Assembly (NCBI GenBank): GCA_020636495.1
Contig: JACJXQ010000008.1
Coordinates: 3,162,001 to 3,226,000 of the forward strand
Origin: Chitinophagales bacterium
GTDB taxonomy: Bacteria; Bacteroidota; Bacteroidia; Chitinophagales; Chitinophagaceae
DNA: 64,000 nucleotides
Direction of reading: 5' to 3'
A program made the translations under genes and the position numbers. The notes beneath the pieces were generated by a model. It worked only from the letters and a program-made list of their open reading frames with translations, was not told the origin of the DNA and made no database searches. Shown here piece by piece: positions 26,700 through 36,762 of the stretch; position 1 is the first letter of the stretch, and each line of letters begins with the position of its first letter.

Positions 26700-26719
26700 G
26701 CAATGAATGCAAACATTGC
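26700..26719. promoter_or_regulatory. Inverted repeat upstream of thiolase
   Basis: GCAATG (26700-26705) and CATTGC (26714-26719) with an 8-nt spacer, 46 nt before the thiolase ATG; a possible operator. Confidence 0.3.
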
Positions 26720-26764
26720 AAGTGATAAATAAATTAATAATCAACCACAGCTGATTAATAAAAT

Positions 26765-27961
26765 ATGAAAGAAGTTTTTGTAGTAGACGCCACACGTACC
26801 GCAGTAGGAAAATATGGCGGAGCATTGAGCTCTGTTCGTCCTGACGACCTGTTGGCTCACGTCATCAAGACATTGATAGAGCGTAACCCTTCTATTGATG
26901 TGAATGAGATAGAGGATGTTATTGCAGGTGCTGCCAACCAGGCCGGCGAAGACAACCGTAACGTTGCCCGCATGGCTGCATTGTTGGCAGGTCTGCCTGT
27001 AACTGTCGGGGGCAATACCGTCAACCGTTTGTGCGCATCAGGACTACAGGCGATCATGGACGCATCGCGCGCTATTATGTGCGGCGATGGTGACATCTAT
27101 ATAGCAGGCGGTGTGGAGAGTATGAGTCGCGCTCCTTTTGTAATGGCCAAAGCAGACAAAGCCTTCAGCCGTGTACCGGAAATATATGATACAACTATTG
27201 GCTGGCGTTTTGTGAACAAAGCACTTAGTGCCCTGCACCATCCGTATAGCATGGGCGAAACAGCAGAGAATGTTGCCGAGCGCTATCATGTATCGCGTGA
27301 AGCACAGGACAAGTTCGCACTGCAAAGCCAGGAAAGATATTTTGCCGCGCATGCCGCTGGCAAATTCAAAGACGAGATCACCCCTTACACTGTACAACTG
27401 GGTAAGGGTAAGACAATGGTGTTCGATACAGATGAACATCCTCGTGAAACATCAATGGAAGCATTGAGCAGCTTGAAACCTGCTTTTAAAAAAGATGGCA
27501 CTGTAACCGCGGGCAACTCAAGCGGTGTGAATGATGGTGCTGCCGCTATGATACTTGCTTCGGCAGATGCGGTAAAGAAGTACAACCTGAAACCAATAGC
27601 TAAAATTGTAAGCATGGGTATTGCCGGTGTTGACCCGGCAGTAATGGGTATAGGCCCTATTCCGGCATCGCAGAAAGCGCTGAAACGAGCCGGCATTACC
27701 GCTGCAGACCTTGACCTGGTAGAGCTGAACGAGGCGTTTGCCGCGCAGGGCATACCCTGTATGCAAGAGCTGGGACTGGATGAGAACAAAGTAAATGTGA
27801 ATGGTGGTGCTATTGCCATCGGCCATCCTTTAGGTTGCAGCGGCACACGTATCTCAACTACACTGCTATACGAACTAAAAAAACGTGGCGGCAGATATGG
27901 ACTTGCCACTATGTGCATAGGTGTCGGGCAGGGCGCAGCCATCGTCTACGAGATGGTGTAA
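26765..27961 (+). CDS. Thiolase, acetyl-CoA/3-oxoadipyl-CoA acyltransferase type
   Basis: 398 residues with a complete thiolase active site: nucleophile Cys90 (NRLCASGLQA), His354 in GHPLGCSG and Cys384 in MCIGVGQG. The AGAANQAGEDNRNVARMA and DTTIGWRFVN stretches are typical of the PcaF/PaaJ branch that cleaves 3-oxoadipyl-CoA, but ordinary fatty-acid thiolases in Bacteroidota look similar. It opens a plus-strand group with a DUF2490 protein, a SnoaL-like protein and an ACMSD-like enzyme. A link with aromatic breakdown is therefore plausible but unproven. Confidence 0.93.
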   Translation: MKEVFVVDATRTAVGKYGGALSSVRPDDLLAHVIKTLIERNPSIDVNEIEDVIAGAANQAGEDNRNVARMAALLAGLPVTVGGNTVNRLCASGLQAIMDASRAIMCGDGDIYIAGGVESMSRAPFVMAKADKAFSRVPEIYDTTIGWRFVNKALSALHHPYSMGETAENVAERYHVSREAQDKFALQSQERYFAAHAAGKFKDEITPYTVQLGKGKTMVFDTDEHPRETSMEALSSLKPAFKKDGTVTAGNSSGVNDGAAAMILASADAVKKYNLKPIAKIVSMGIAGVDPAVMGIGPIPASQKALKRAGITAADLDLVELNEAFAAQGIPCMQELGLDENKVNVNGGAIAIGHPLGCSGTRISTTLLYELKKRGGRYGLATMCIGVGQGAAIVYEMV

Positions 27962-27990
27962 AATAATCAGTGAATAATAAAAAGAGTGGA

Positions 27991-28764
27991 ATGAGGTTTT
28001 TTACAGGAGTATTAATAACATGTGCGACATTATTAACCTTTGCAATTGATGCAAAGGCACAAACAGTAACCAAAGGAGATATAAATACCTGGTTCCTTGT
28101 TGTCAACAGGGTAAATATTTCTGACAAATTCACCCTTACCAATGAACTGCATGAACGTACAGGCAGCTTTCTGAGCAACCAGGGAACGGTCATTGTCCGC
28201 CCGTCTGTTGATTACCACTTACAAAAGGGTGTAGAATTATCGCTGGGTTATTCCTTTGTACGTTCATGGCCATATGTACCATACAGCCAGCCTATCCCCC
28301 GAAATGAACACAATATCTGGGAGCAGGTTATGCTCAAGTCTAATATCGGCAAAGTCACTTTACAACACAGGTTCAGGTTTGAGCAAAGATGGATAGGCCA
28401 CATCGAAGCTCCGGCTTCTCCGGCTGATGAACATTACATCAACGGAACGGACTATGCCAACCGTTTCCGTTACCGATTCATCGTATCGTTCGATATCCTG
28501 AAAATAAATAAGGACAGGAACAGTATTTTCTTCAGTGGTTTTGATGAACTTTGGATCAACCAGAGCAACAACTTTATGCCTAACTCATTTGCCCGTAACT
28601 GGCTGTACACAGGCCTGGGATACAAGTTCAATCCCGACTGCAATATACAACTGGCACATATGCACCAATATGACAAAACAGGTGCCAACAGTTTTATATC
28701 GTCCTCCATTATCCAGTTATCAGTGTTCAAAAACTTTACGCTGCATGGTAAAAAAGCAAACTGA
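27991..28764 (+). CDS. DUF2490-family outer-membrane protein
   Basis: 257 residues from the ATG at 27991, which is preferred over a GTG 21 nt upstream because it gives a direct signal peptide (about 1-24, ending AKAQ). The mature part opens DINTWFLVVNRVNISDKFTLTNELHERTG and runs as a beta-barrel with strands such as VELSLGYSFVRSWPY and HRFRFEQRWIG, the DUF2490 pattern. Role unknown. It begins 29 nt after the thiolase and overlaps the next gene by 20 nt, so it is part of the operon. Confidence 0.85.
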   Translation: MRFFTGVLITCATLLTFAIDAKAQTVTKGDINTWFLVVNRVNISDKFTLTNELHERTGSFLSNQGTVIVRPSVDYHLQKGVELSLGYSFVRSWPYVPYSQPIPRNEHNIWEQVMLKSNIGKVTLQHRFRFEQRWIGHIEAPASPADEHYINGTDYANRFRYRFIVSFDILKINKDRNSIFFSGFDELWINQSNNFMPNSFARNWLYTGLGYKFNPDCNIQLAHMHQYDKTGANSFISSSIIQLSVFKNFTLHGKKAN

Positions 28765-29116
28765 GGGTCCGCTGGCCATTGAGCAATGGGCCGCGGCTAT
28801 GAATACGCATGACGTGACACATGTTATAGGCCTGTACAGCCCTCATGCAATACTGATCCCGTCCATGTCGAGCCAGATGAAGAAGACTGCAGGACAGATA
28901 AAAGAATATTTCGCCGAGTTCCTGGCAAAACCGGAATTTAAAGTTGAGATCATTGATGCCACTACGCAAATGCTGGAAGATATTACCGTAGAATCGGGCA
29001 TTTATATTTTTTCGTGGACCGTTAAGCGTAAACCTCACCGTGTGTCTGCAAGGTATACACTGGTGATACAGAATGACAAGATCATTCAGCACCACTCCAG
29101 TGTCGCTCCGCAATAA
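28745..29116 (+). CDS. SnoaL/DUF4440-like protein
   Basis: 123 residues from the ATG at 28745, inside the end of the DUF2490 gene (20-nt overlap). The body matches the SnoaL-like cone fold seen in SgcJ/EcaC-type proteins: WAAAMNTHDVTHVIGLYSPHAILIPS, then IKEYFAEFLAKPEFKVEI and IYIFSWTVKR. These small proteins isomerise, cyclise or simply bind small molecules. The overlap argues for translational coupling with the outer-membrane protein. Substrate unknown. Confidence 0.8.
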   Translation: MVKKQTEGPLAIEQWAAAMNTHDVTHVIGLYSPHAILIPSMSSQMKKTAGQIKEYFAEFLAKPEFKVEIIDATTQMLEDITVESGIYIFSWTVKRKPHRVSARYTLVIQNDKIIQHHSSVAPQ

Positions 29117-29145
29117 GCCCACAGGCAAAAGCCCGTCATTATTGT

Positions 29146-29153
29146 TACTTTTG
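29146..29153 (+). promoter_or_regulatory. Promoter -7 box TACTTTTG
   Basis: Exact TAnnTTTG match, 34 nt before the TTG start of the ACMSD-like gene; the gene may thus have its own promoter. Confidence 0.5.
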
Positions 29154-29187
29154 TAACCTTATAGTTCCAGATAATAATATTACGATT

Positions 29188-30201
29188 TTGAAAAAGATAG
29201 ATATACATACACACATCATGCCGGAACATATCCCGGATTGGTTCAGCAAATTCGGATATGGAGATTTTATTCACCTGGAGCATCATAAGCCATGCTGCGC
29301 AAGGATGATCAAAGGAGATAAATTCTTCAGGGAAGTAGAAGAGAACTGCTGGGATCCGAATGCGCGCACCAAAGAAATGGATATGACCGAAGTAGGCGTG
29401 CAAGTGTTATCTACCATCCCGGTACTGTTCAACTACTGGGCGAAACCGGAGCACGGACTGGAAACCAGTCGCTTCTTCAACGATCATATTGCACAATGTG
29501 TTGACCTGCACCCAACACGGTTTGCAGGTATCGGTACCGTTCCGTTGCAGGATATAGACCTGGCGATAAAAGAAATGGAGCGTTGTGTAAAAGAGCTGAA
29601 AATGCCTGGCCTGGAGATAGGTTCCAACATCAATAAAAAGAACCTGGGCGACCCTGAATTTGAACCCTTCTGGCAGGCTGCTGAAGAGTTAGGTTGTGCC
29701 ATATTCGTACACCCGTGGGAGATGATGGGCGAAGCGGACATAACCAAATACTGGCTGCCGTGGCTGGTGGCTATGCCGGCCGAAACGGCACGTGCTATCA
29801 GCTCTATGATATTCGCAGGTGTATTTGAGCGCCACCCTAAACTGCGTGTAGCATTTGCGCATGGCGGCGGTAGCTTCCCTTTTACTATCGGACGGATAGA
29901 ACACGGCTTTAACGTTCGCCCGGACCTATGTGCCATTGACAACGATGTAAATCCCCGCAATTATATAGGCAAATTCTGGATAGATGCACTGACACACGAC
30001 GACAAAGCACTGCAATACATTGTAGACACTATGGGCGGTGACAAAGTATGTATGGGTAGCGATTATCCTTTCCCTCTTGGAGAGCATCACCCCGGCAAAC
30101 TTATTGAGAGTATGGATAGTTTTTCGCAACAGTTGAAAGATAAATTGCTGTACGAGAACGCACTGGAATGGATGGGTATCGACGGCAGCCAATTCAAATA
30201 A
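29188..30201 (+). CDS. ACMSD-type amidohydrolase (aminocarboxymuconate-semialdehyde decarboxylase)
   Basis: 337 residues, the length of known ACMSDs. The start is a TTG at 29188: the metal-binding KIDIHTH (His7, His9) follows immediately, so no later start would work. Other metal ligands are visible: His175 (FVHPWEMMG), His225 (FAHGGG) and Asp292 (GSDYPFPLGE). ACMSD removes carbon dioxide from aminocarboxymuconate semialdehyde in tryptophan breakdown by the kynurenine route. The other kynurenine genes are not in the window, so related decarboxylase substrates remain possible. Confidence 0.88.
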   Translation: MKKIDIHTHIMPEHIPDWFSKFGYGDFIHLEHHKPCCARMIKGDKFFREVEENCWDPNARTKEMDMTEVGVQVLSTIPVLFNYWAKPEHGLETSRFFNDHIAQCVDLHPTRFAGIGTVPLQDIDLAIKEMERCVKELKMPGLEIGSNINKKNLGDPEFEPFWQAAEELGCAIFVHPWEMMGEADITKYWLPWLVAMPAETARAISSMIFAGVFERHPKLRVAFAHGGGSFPFTIGRIEHGFNVRPDLCAIDNDVNPRNYIGKFWIDALTHDDKALQYIVDTMGGDKVCMGSDYPFPLGEHHPGKLIESMDSFSQQLKDKLLYENALEWMGIDGSQFK

Positions 30202-30205
30202 AAAG

Positions 30206-30244
30206 CCCCTTGCTATTAATGTTGAAGAACATTAGCTAAGGGGA
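30206..30244 (+). terminator. Hairpin after the ACMSD-like gene
   Basis: CCCCTT-n-AATGTT and AACATT-AGCTAAGGGG form a long imperfect stem around a 4-nt loop just past the stop. The T run is weak (ATTCTT). Confidence 0.5.
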
Positions 30245-30307
30245 TTCTTACAGCACCTGCATTACAGGTTCTTTCCATTTGGTTATATGGATATGCGAAT
30301 ATGCTTG

Positions 30308-32755
30308 TTATGAGCCTGCACTACCTACCCGGTTCATTTCATCGTCGGCACCACCGGTACGCCTTCGTGCAGGTTGTAATCTTTTATCTCCAAAGCGATA
30401 GCTGAATGACAGAGCTATCTGCCTGGATTCGCGTTTTACTGTAAAGTCTTCTTTATAGGCGTTGTACACAGATGTGGCGCGGGGAAGGCCACGCCAGAAA
30501 ATATCATTGGCGTTCAGTCGTATCGTTCCTTTATCTTTAAATACACTTTTTTGTATACCGGCGCCCAGTGTCCACATCGATTTCAGGTCGAAGAAGCCAT
30601 ATATCTGCCTTGATTGGTACCAGAAGGTAAGCTCAGCCCTGAAACCTTTGCCCAGTGTAAAATTATTATTGGTATATACAGAGAAGGCAGGCGAGCCATT
30701 ACTTAAATTGGTATTGGCCAGGAAACCACTGAAGTGTGAATACCAGCCTGTAAAGTTGTTTACGTTACTCCACCATTTTGTTACCTGGAATGGATAAGAG
30801 GCGGACAAGCTGAACGAATTGACCCTTGCCAGGTTCTTATCCGTCTGCACTGTTATAGAATCCTCAGTCTCGCTTGGCTGCACCACCTGTGTAATGTTAT
30901 TATTGGTGATACTGTAACTGAGCGTAGTAATAAATTTCTTCCTGAATGTATGCGATAATTCCGCCGCATAGGTTAGTGCCGGCCGCAAATAAGGATAGCC
31001 AGCTTTATAGGTGGTATTATCAATAAAGAATTTGAAAGGGTTCAATTGTTGGTAATTGGGGCGTTGTATCCTCCTGCTAAGCGTAATACCCAGGTCGTGT
31101 TTATCATTAAGATTGCGCTGTACAGCAAGGCTGGGGAATAACTGTGTGTAGCTGGTTTTATACAAACTGTCTAATGTTAGTTGTTCCGCCTCTACGTTCG
31201 TATTCTCTGTACGCAGACCTATTTGTGTACTCCATTTTTCCCACTTCCTGTTATAGTTCACATAAGCGGCATTTATGTTCTCCCTGTAAATAAAATGATT
31301 ACTCCTTTTCAGGTCCAGTGTATAATCACCAGTTGTCTTTTCATAAAAAAGGGGCTCATTATCGGAGGTGACATAAGTAGTTTTTATGCCTGCGTCAAAA
31401 TTAGTCTTATCATTCAGGGGTAACGAGTAATCTGACTTCAATGCCCGTATCTGGGTAATACCATTCATATCGCTGCGCATAAAATAAGATGGCTGATAAC
31501 TGCTGCCATCGGCCTTTGTATAATCGGTTACAAAATCCTGCAGTGAGTGATTCCAGTAACGTGCGTAGTCTACATCAATATTCAGGCTCTCACCTTTATC
31601 ATTAAAACGATGCCGCAGGTTAGCATTGCCTGAATAGTTGTAATACTCCTGGTTCTGGCCGCCATTGCTATTGAAGTTGTATATCAGTTGCTCATTCCCA
31701 TCCAATGCCCGGGAGGTGTTTGCCGATTGGCGTGTAAATGTATTTATGCCGCCCGTACCTGCTATGCCAATGATCGTTCTTTTGCCAATGCTATAATCCA
31801 ACCCGAATGTACTATTGTGATTATCTACCGGCATCTTCATAAAGTTGTCCTGCACATAAGCAAACTGGAACGCATCACTGTTGGGCGCATAAAAACGCCT
31901 GTTCAGTTCCAGGTGGTTGAACCACCAGCGACGTGAATAGTTATAGCTCACGTACCCGCTGATCTTCTTATTCCTGTAATTGAGGTTGATTCCTGCATTG
32001 TATTTTGGATAAACGCCCTGTGCATATCCTGCATTCACACTACCGTTCATTCCCATATTCCGATCGCGTTTTGTACGAATATTAATGATCCCTGCTACAC
32101 CCGCTGCATCATATTTCGCGCCGGGGTTGCTGATGATCTCCACCTGGCTGATAGCGTTAGAAGGCATACTCTTGAGCATATTGGCAAGATCGGTTCCTGA
32201 CACTACCATCGACTTGCCGTCTATCATTACATTCACCCCTTGTTTACCCTTTATGCTTATATTGTCATTCTGGTCGACATTTACACCGGGAGAGCGTGCC
32301 AGTATTTCAAGTGCAGTTGAACCTGTATTTACAATGCTGTTCTCGACATTCACTACCAGCTTATCTGCATGTATCTCTATCAGTGGCTTCTGCCCCCTGA
32401 CAGTTACTTCTTTCAGCTTATTGTCCTTCTGCTTCAGTACTATCGGCGGTAGTGTCATGTCCTGCTCATCCACAGTTATATGCTCATTACTATAAGGGAG
32501 ATACCCAAGCATAGTTACTTTCAATTGATATGAGCCATATTCCACATTATCCAGTACACATCTTCCTGTCTCATCTGTAATGCCCGACTTTACTAATGTC
32601 TTACCTGCTTCATTCAGCAATACAACATTTGCAGTAGTTATTGCTTCATTGTGCTCATTTGTAACTGTGCATGAAATATTACTACCCTTAGCTAAAATAT
32701 TCGTGTCATTGAACAAGAGAAATAATACAGCAAAACAGAATAAACGAACATTCAT
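30308..32755 (-). CDS. TonB-dependent receptor-like outer-membrane protein (OMP_b-brl_3 type)
   Basis: 815 residues from the ATG at 32755 (signal peptide about 1-22, ending ILA). A carboxypeptidase-like domain spans about 25-105 (TANVVLLNEAGKTLVKSG), then a plug-like domain with LEILARSPGVNVDQ, MIDGKSMVVSG and ISNPGAKYDAAGVAGIINI, which marks the outer-membrane-barrel group, then a long barrel. An exact TACTTTTG box lies 24 nt upstream. It is divergent from a propeller histidine kinase, so that system may sense the ligand or control this gene. Substrate unknown. Confidence 0.9.
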   Translation of the reverse strand: MNVRLFCFAVLFLLFNDTNILAKGSNISCTVTNEHNEAITTANVVLLNEAGKTLVKSGITDETGRCVLDNVEYGSYQLKVTMLGYLPYSNEHITVDEQDMTLPPIVLKQKDNKLKEVTVRGQKPLIEIHADKLVVNVENSIVNTGSTALEILARSPGVNVDQNDNISIKGKQGVNVMIDGKSMVVSGTDLANMLKSMPSNAISQVEIISNPGAKYDAAGVAGIINIRTKRDRNMGMNGSVNAGYAQGVYPKYNAGINLNYRNKKISGYVSYNYSRRWWFNHLELNRRFYAPNSDAFQFAYVQDNFMKMPVDNHNSTFGLDYSIGKRTIIGIAGTGGINTFTRQSANTSRALDGNEQLIYNFNSNGGQNQEYYNYSGNANLRHRFNDKGESLNIDVDYARYWNHSLQDFVTDYTKADGSSYQPSYFMRSDMNGITQIRALKSDYSLPLNDKTNFDAGIKTTYVTSDNEPLFYEKTTGDYTLDLKRSNHFIYRENINAAYVNYNRKWEKWSTQIGLRTENTNVEAEQLTLDSLYKTSYTQLFPSLAVQRNLNDKHDLGITLSRRIQRPNYQQLNPFKFFIDNTTYKAGYPYLRPALTYAAELSHTFRKKFITTLSYSITNNNITQVVQPSETEDSITVQTDKNLARVNSFSLSASYPFQVTKWWSNVNNFTGWYSHFSGFLANTNLSNGSPAFSVYTNNNFTLGKGFRAELTFWYQSRQIYGFFDLKSMWTLGAGIQKSVFKDKGTIRLNANDIFWRGLPRATSVYNAYKEDFTVKRESRQIALSFSYRFGDKRLQPARRRTGGADDEMNRVGSAGS

Positions 32756-32778
32756 CAGGATAGTATTTAAGTACAGTT

Positions 32779-32786
32779 CAAAAGTA
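32779..32786 (-). promoter_or_regulatory. Promoter -7 box TACTTTTG
   Basis: Exact TAnnTTTG match on the minus strand, 24 nt before the ATG of the receptor at 32755, in the spacer shared with the divergent histidine kinase. Confidence 0.55.
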
Positions 32787-32948
32787 GTATGGGTATTCTG
32801 CAACTATGTACCCCATGTCGGGGGATTTGCATTTTTCGGCATCACTCGTTTGGGGGGAAATTTCTATTAAATATTCTACATCACCTTGCATTATTTGCCG
32901 GCAGTTGTAAATGACTGGGATGAAAAACTTAATTTCACTGATACAAAA

Positions 32949-35891
32949 ATGAAAAGGGCAATCGTCATATGGGCACTTTGTTTGATCGCTTGGAAGGTCA
33001 CAGCGCAGCGCTACTCTTTTTATAACCTGAGTGTTGAGGATGGGCTGATACAATCACAGGTAAGAGGCCTGGCGCAGGATAATTACGGCCACCTGTGGGT
33101 GGGCACCTGGGGTGGGCTATCCCGTTATGATGGTACACAGTTCACCAACTACAATGTTCGCAATGGCATGCTGGACAATACCGTTTTATGTGTCGCCACT
33201 GATAAACAAGGTAACATATGGTTGGGCGGACAGGAAGGCATATCGTTGTACAACGGGAAAAAGTTTGAGCACTTCCGTCTTGTTTCGCAGGAAAGTACTG
33301 AGCCAAGGAGCATCAAAAAAATATGTATCAGCGATGATAATTCTGCCTGGTGCAATACCGACAATAGTATCTACCATATAGCAGGCAAACAGGTAAAGAA
33401 GCTGAAACTTCCTGACAGCAACATGATCGTATCGGCCTTGTTGCCTGTGGCCGATACACTGTGGATAGCTACTAACAACGGGAAGATATTTCGTCATTTT
33501 AATAACAGCTGGGACAGTTTATTCTATTCGATACCTGGTTATACCAAACCGCCTGTTTTCACTACAGGCATATTCAGAACAAAAGATAACAGCATCATAT
33601 TCACTACAGGCTCCGGCCTGTTCATGTACAGTAATGATTCCGTAAAAGTGGTACATACAAAGAGCGGGTTGTTGTATAACATCCCATTTATTTCCATTGC
33701 TGAGGGCAACAACGGTACTCTATGGTTGGGAACAGGTAGCGGAGCTTACAGCCTGAAAGACTCAGTATTGAAAAAATACAATAAAGAGAATGGCTTTACG
33801 GATAATACGATCACCTCCATACTTGCAGACAAAGAAGGCAGCATCTGGTTTGGCAGCGATGGCCAGGGATTGTACAGGTTTTCCGGTGCTCAATTCTCAA
33901 TACTTGATGAAAAAAGCAACCTGCCCAGTGAGCAGGTGATGAGTTTTACACCCACCGGCAGCAATAACCTGTACATAGGTACAGCTGATGCAGGGCTGTA
34001 TTACTACAACGATGGGAACATAACTCCCGTAGCTATGAATAACCGCAAAACCTATATCAGTGCTTTGCTGACCGCCAACCACAATGATATATGGATAGGA
34101 ACAAACAGGCAGGGGCTATGGCGCATAAAAAACGGGGAAAGAATATTTTACAACACCCCCGAAATGCCGGGCAATGCGCTGATCATTTCTCTCTATAAAG
34201 ACTCATACCAACGTGTATGGATAGGTACTTCCAGGGGAGCTGTTATATATAACAACAACAGGTTTTATACAATAAAAGATATTGAAGACAATGTTTTTTC
34301 ATTTGCAGAGATAGGCAAGGACAGCATAATAGCAGCTACAAAAAAAGGCTTGCTGCTGTACCACGACAGCATAGTGACACGCTTCCTTACACATAGCAGT
34401 GCAGATAGCTCACACCCTCAATGCATAACCATGCAGGGCAATACATTATGGATCGGCACATCTGACAATGGCGTTATCAGTTATAATATAAAAACAGGGA
34501 ACTCATTCACCCTGAATAAAAGCAACGGATTGCAGTCTGACTTTATTTATAACATCATAGCCGATGATAATGGTGACATCTGGACAGGCACAGGTTTTGG
34601 TATTCATAAGATACATATGGCCGATGGCAGCCCGCATGTCACTTTCTACGGTAAGGAGCAAGGCATCACCGGCATGGAGAGCAATCAGAATGCCGTATGC
34701 AAAATGCCCGATGGAACACTGTGGTTCGGCACTACAAAAGGAGCAGTACATATTGACCCCGACAAACAACTGGTATTGCCACAACCGGTGAGCGTTATTC
34801 TTCAATCTGTAAAGCTGTTTGGCGACGATATACGTGACACTACTTATTATGACAGCACAGACAATTGGTATAATGTGCCATATAAGCTTCGTCTGCCCTA
34901 TAAAAAGAACAACATTACTTTTACCTTCAAGGCCATCAGCCTGAATGGTAATGAGCAACTGCAATACCGGTACCGCATTGATGGACTGGATGCTCCATGG
35001 AGCGACTGGACGCACCTGAACTCCGTTACCTATTCGGCACTGCCACCCGGCAAGTACACATTGCGTATTGAAAGTAAAGTTCAGGGTACTGATGATGTAA
35101 AAACACTAGCCTACCCTTTCGAGATCATTACACCAATTCATAAAACAAGCTGGTTCAGCCTGCTCATTTTGTTGGCATGTATATTGGCAGGTATCAGCAT
35201 ACAATACATACTGAACCGCCGCAAACAAAACAGGCTGGCGCTGGTAGATAAACTGAGGCGGGAAGAACAGGCCAAAGTAAGGCAACGTACCGCCGAGGAC
35301 TTTCATGACGAAGTAGGCAACAGGCTTACCCGTATCAATGTACTGACCAACGTACTGACCGCTAAAATGGGCGATATGTCGCAGGACAAGCAACGCCTTA
35401 TAGAACAGATACAGGAAAATACCAACCAGTTGTACAGCGGCACAAAAGATATACTCTGGTCATTGCAGTCAACAAACGACAATCTGTATGAGATACTGCA
35501 CCGTATCCGTGATTTTGGCAACGACCTGTTTTCTGATACAGAGATCAGGTTTACCTTTTCGGGTAGTGATGAAAAATGGCATGACTACAAAATGCCGCTG
35601 GACATGAGCCGCAACCTGTTGATGATATTCAAAGAGGCTTTGAACAACTGCCTGAAGTATGCAGATGCCACAGATGTGCACCTGGATGCAGAGCTCAAAG
35701 AACAGAATGTGCTGCATCTTACGCTATCAGATAATGGCAAAGGATTTAACGTAGAAGAAGTAGTAAGAGGCAACGGCCTGAACAATATGCGCAACAGGGC
35801 CAAAAGGCTGGGCGGCAAACTGTATATTGACAGTAAGCCCGGCAACGGAACGGTTATCAACCTGCATTTCAGGTTGCAAAAACAGGGATAA
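32949..35891 (+). CDS. Two-component beta-propeller histidine kinase
   Basis: 980 residues from the ATG at 32949 (signal peptide about 1-20, ending VTAQ). About 14 Reg_prop repeats (GLxQDNYGHLWVGTWGGLSRYDG type) fill residues 25-640 as twin periplasmic propellers, a Y_Y_Y domain follows at about 645-730, one membrane segment at about 733-757, a HisKA_3 site with His786 (AEDFHDEVGNRL), and an HATPase domain with FKEALNNCLKYA and DNGKGF. The protein should sense an extracytoplasmic ligand. Unlike hybrid kinases of this type, it lacks a fused receiver; the separate regulator is the next gene. Confidence 0.93.
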   Translation: MKRAIVIWALCLIAWKVTAQRYSFYNLSVEDGLIQSQVRGLAQDNYGHLWVGTWGGLSRYDGTQFTNYNVRNGMLDNTVLCVATDKQGNIWLGGQEGISLYNGKKFEHFRLVSQESTEPRSIKKICISDDNSAWCNTDNSIYHIAGKQVKKLKLPDSNMIVSALLPVADTLWIATNNGKIFRHFNNSWDSLFYSIPGYTKPPVFTTGIFRTKDNSIIFTTGSGLFMYSNDSVKVVHTKSGLLYNIPFISIAEGNNGTLWLGTGSGAYSLKDSVLKKYNKENGFTDNTITSILADKEGSIWFGSDGQGLYRFSGAQFSILDEKSNLPSEQVMSFTPTGSNNLYIGTADAGLYYYNDGNITPVAMNNRKTYISALLTANHNDIWIGTNRQGLWRIKNGERIFYNTPEMPGNALIISLYKDSYQRVWIGTSRGAVIYNNNRFYTIKDIEDNVFSFAEIGKDSIIAATKKGLLLYHDSIVTRFLTHSSADSSHPQCITMQGNTLWIGTSDNGVISYNIKTGNSFTLNKSNGLQSDFIYNIIADDNGDIWTGTGFGIHKIHMADGSPHVTFYGKEQGITGMESNQNAVCKMPDGTLWFGTTKGAVHIDPDKQLVLPQPVSVILQSVKLFGDDIRDTTYYDSTDNWYNVPYKLRLPYKKNNITFTFKAISLNGNEQLQYRYRIDGLDAPWSDWTHLNSVTYSALPPGKYTLRIESKVQGTDDVKTLAYPFEIITPIHKTSWFSLLILLACILAGISIQYILNRRKQNRLALVDKLRREEQAKVRQRTAEDFHDEVGNRLTRINVLTNVLTAKMGDMSQDKQRLIEQIQENTNQLYSGTKDILWSLQSTNDNLYEILHRIRDFGNDLFSDTEIRFTFSGSDEKWHDYKMPLDMSRNLLMIFKEALNNCLKYADATDVHLDAELKEQNVLHLTLSDNGKGFNVEEVVRGNGLNNMRNRAKRLGGKLYIDSKPGNGTVINLHFRLQKQG

Positions 35892-35978
35892 ATGTTAAAA
35901 AACATCAAATACCTTGTTTAGGGGGATATAATTCTCCCCTACTTATAAGAACTTTATACAACACAACAAATTACAGCT

Positions 35979-36608
35979 ATGCAAGACCTGGATCTGAATA
36001 TATGCCTGATAGAAGATGATGAGACCATCCGTGAAGGATATGAATACCTCATAGGTAATAATGAAGGGTATAAGATATGTGGCAGTTTTGCTTCTTACGA
36101 AGATGCCGCTAAAAAGATAGCCAAATGCGACCCTGATGTGATACTACTGGATGTGGAACTGCCGGGTATTTCAGGCATAGATGCCATACCTAAACTAAAA
36201 AAGCTGGTACCCGACGCACACATTATCATTCTAACGGTATATGAGCAGGAGATGATGATATTCCGTGCATTGGCCGGAGGTGCCTCAGGTTACCTGACCA
36301 AAGACACACCGCACAAAAAGATATTATCCTCAATAAAAGAAGTAATGGAAGGCGGAGGCCCCATGAGCTCCAACATTGCAAGAATGGTGATACAGTCTTT
36401 TCAGCGAAGCGAAGAATCTCCGCTCACCCCACGCGAAACGGAAATACTGGAACAGATAGCAACCGGCAAAAGTCGCAAGCGCATTGCCGAAGAATTGTTC
36501 ATAGACCTGGAGACCGTTAAGTCTCACATCAAGAACATATACAGCAAGCTCAATGTACACTCTAAAGCAGACGCTATTAAGCTGGCCAAAGACAACAAGT
36601 TCATTTGA
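35979..36608 (+). CDS. NarL/LuxR-type response regulator
   Basis: 209 residues. Receiver about 7-125 with acidic residues Glu12, Asp13 and Asp14, phospho-acceptor Asp58 (VILLDVELPG), a Thr in IIILTVYEQE and Lys in GYLTKDTPHKK. The LuxR HTH at about 148-205 is complete (TPRETEILEQIATGKSRKRIAEELFIDLETVKSHI). It follows the propeller kinase by 87 nt on the same strand and is its obvious partner. The divergent outer-membrane receptor is the likeliest local target. Confidence 0.95.
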   Translation: MQDLDLNICLIEDDETIREGYEYLIGNNEGYKICGSFASYEDAAKKIAKCDPDVILLDVELPGISGIDAIPKLKKLVPDAHIIILTVYEQEMMIFRALAGGASGYLTKDTPHKKILSSIKEVMEGGGPMSSNIARMVIQSFQRSEESPLTPRETEILEQIATGKSRKRIAEELFIDLETVKSHIKNIYSKLNVHSKADAIKLAKDNKFI

Positions 36609-36762
36609 TCTTCAGCTTTTTCATGCTCCTGCCACTTAAAGCTAGTTTATTTCCCATACCAACCTACTGATAAACAGTTAATTACAATATATTTTCTTCT
36701 TTTTTGCCGTTGACGAAATCTATTGTCACAGTATTGTCGTAAATGATGACAAATACTTAATC

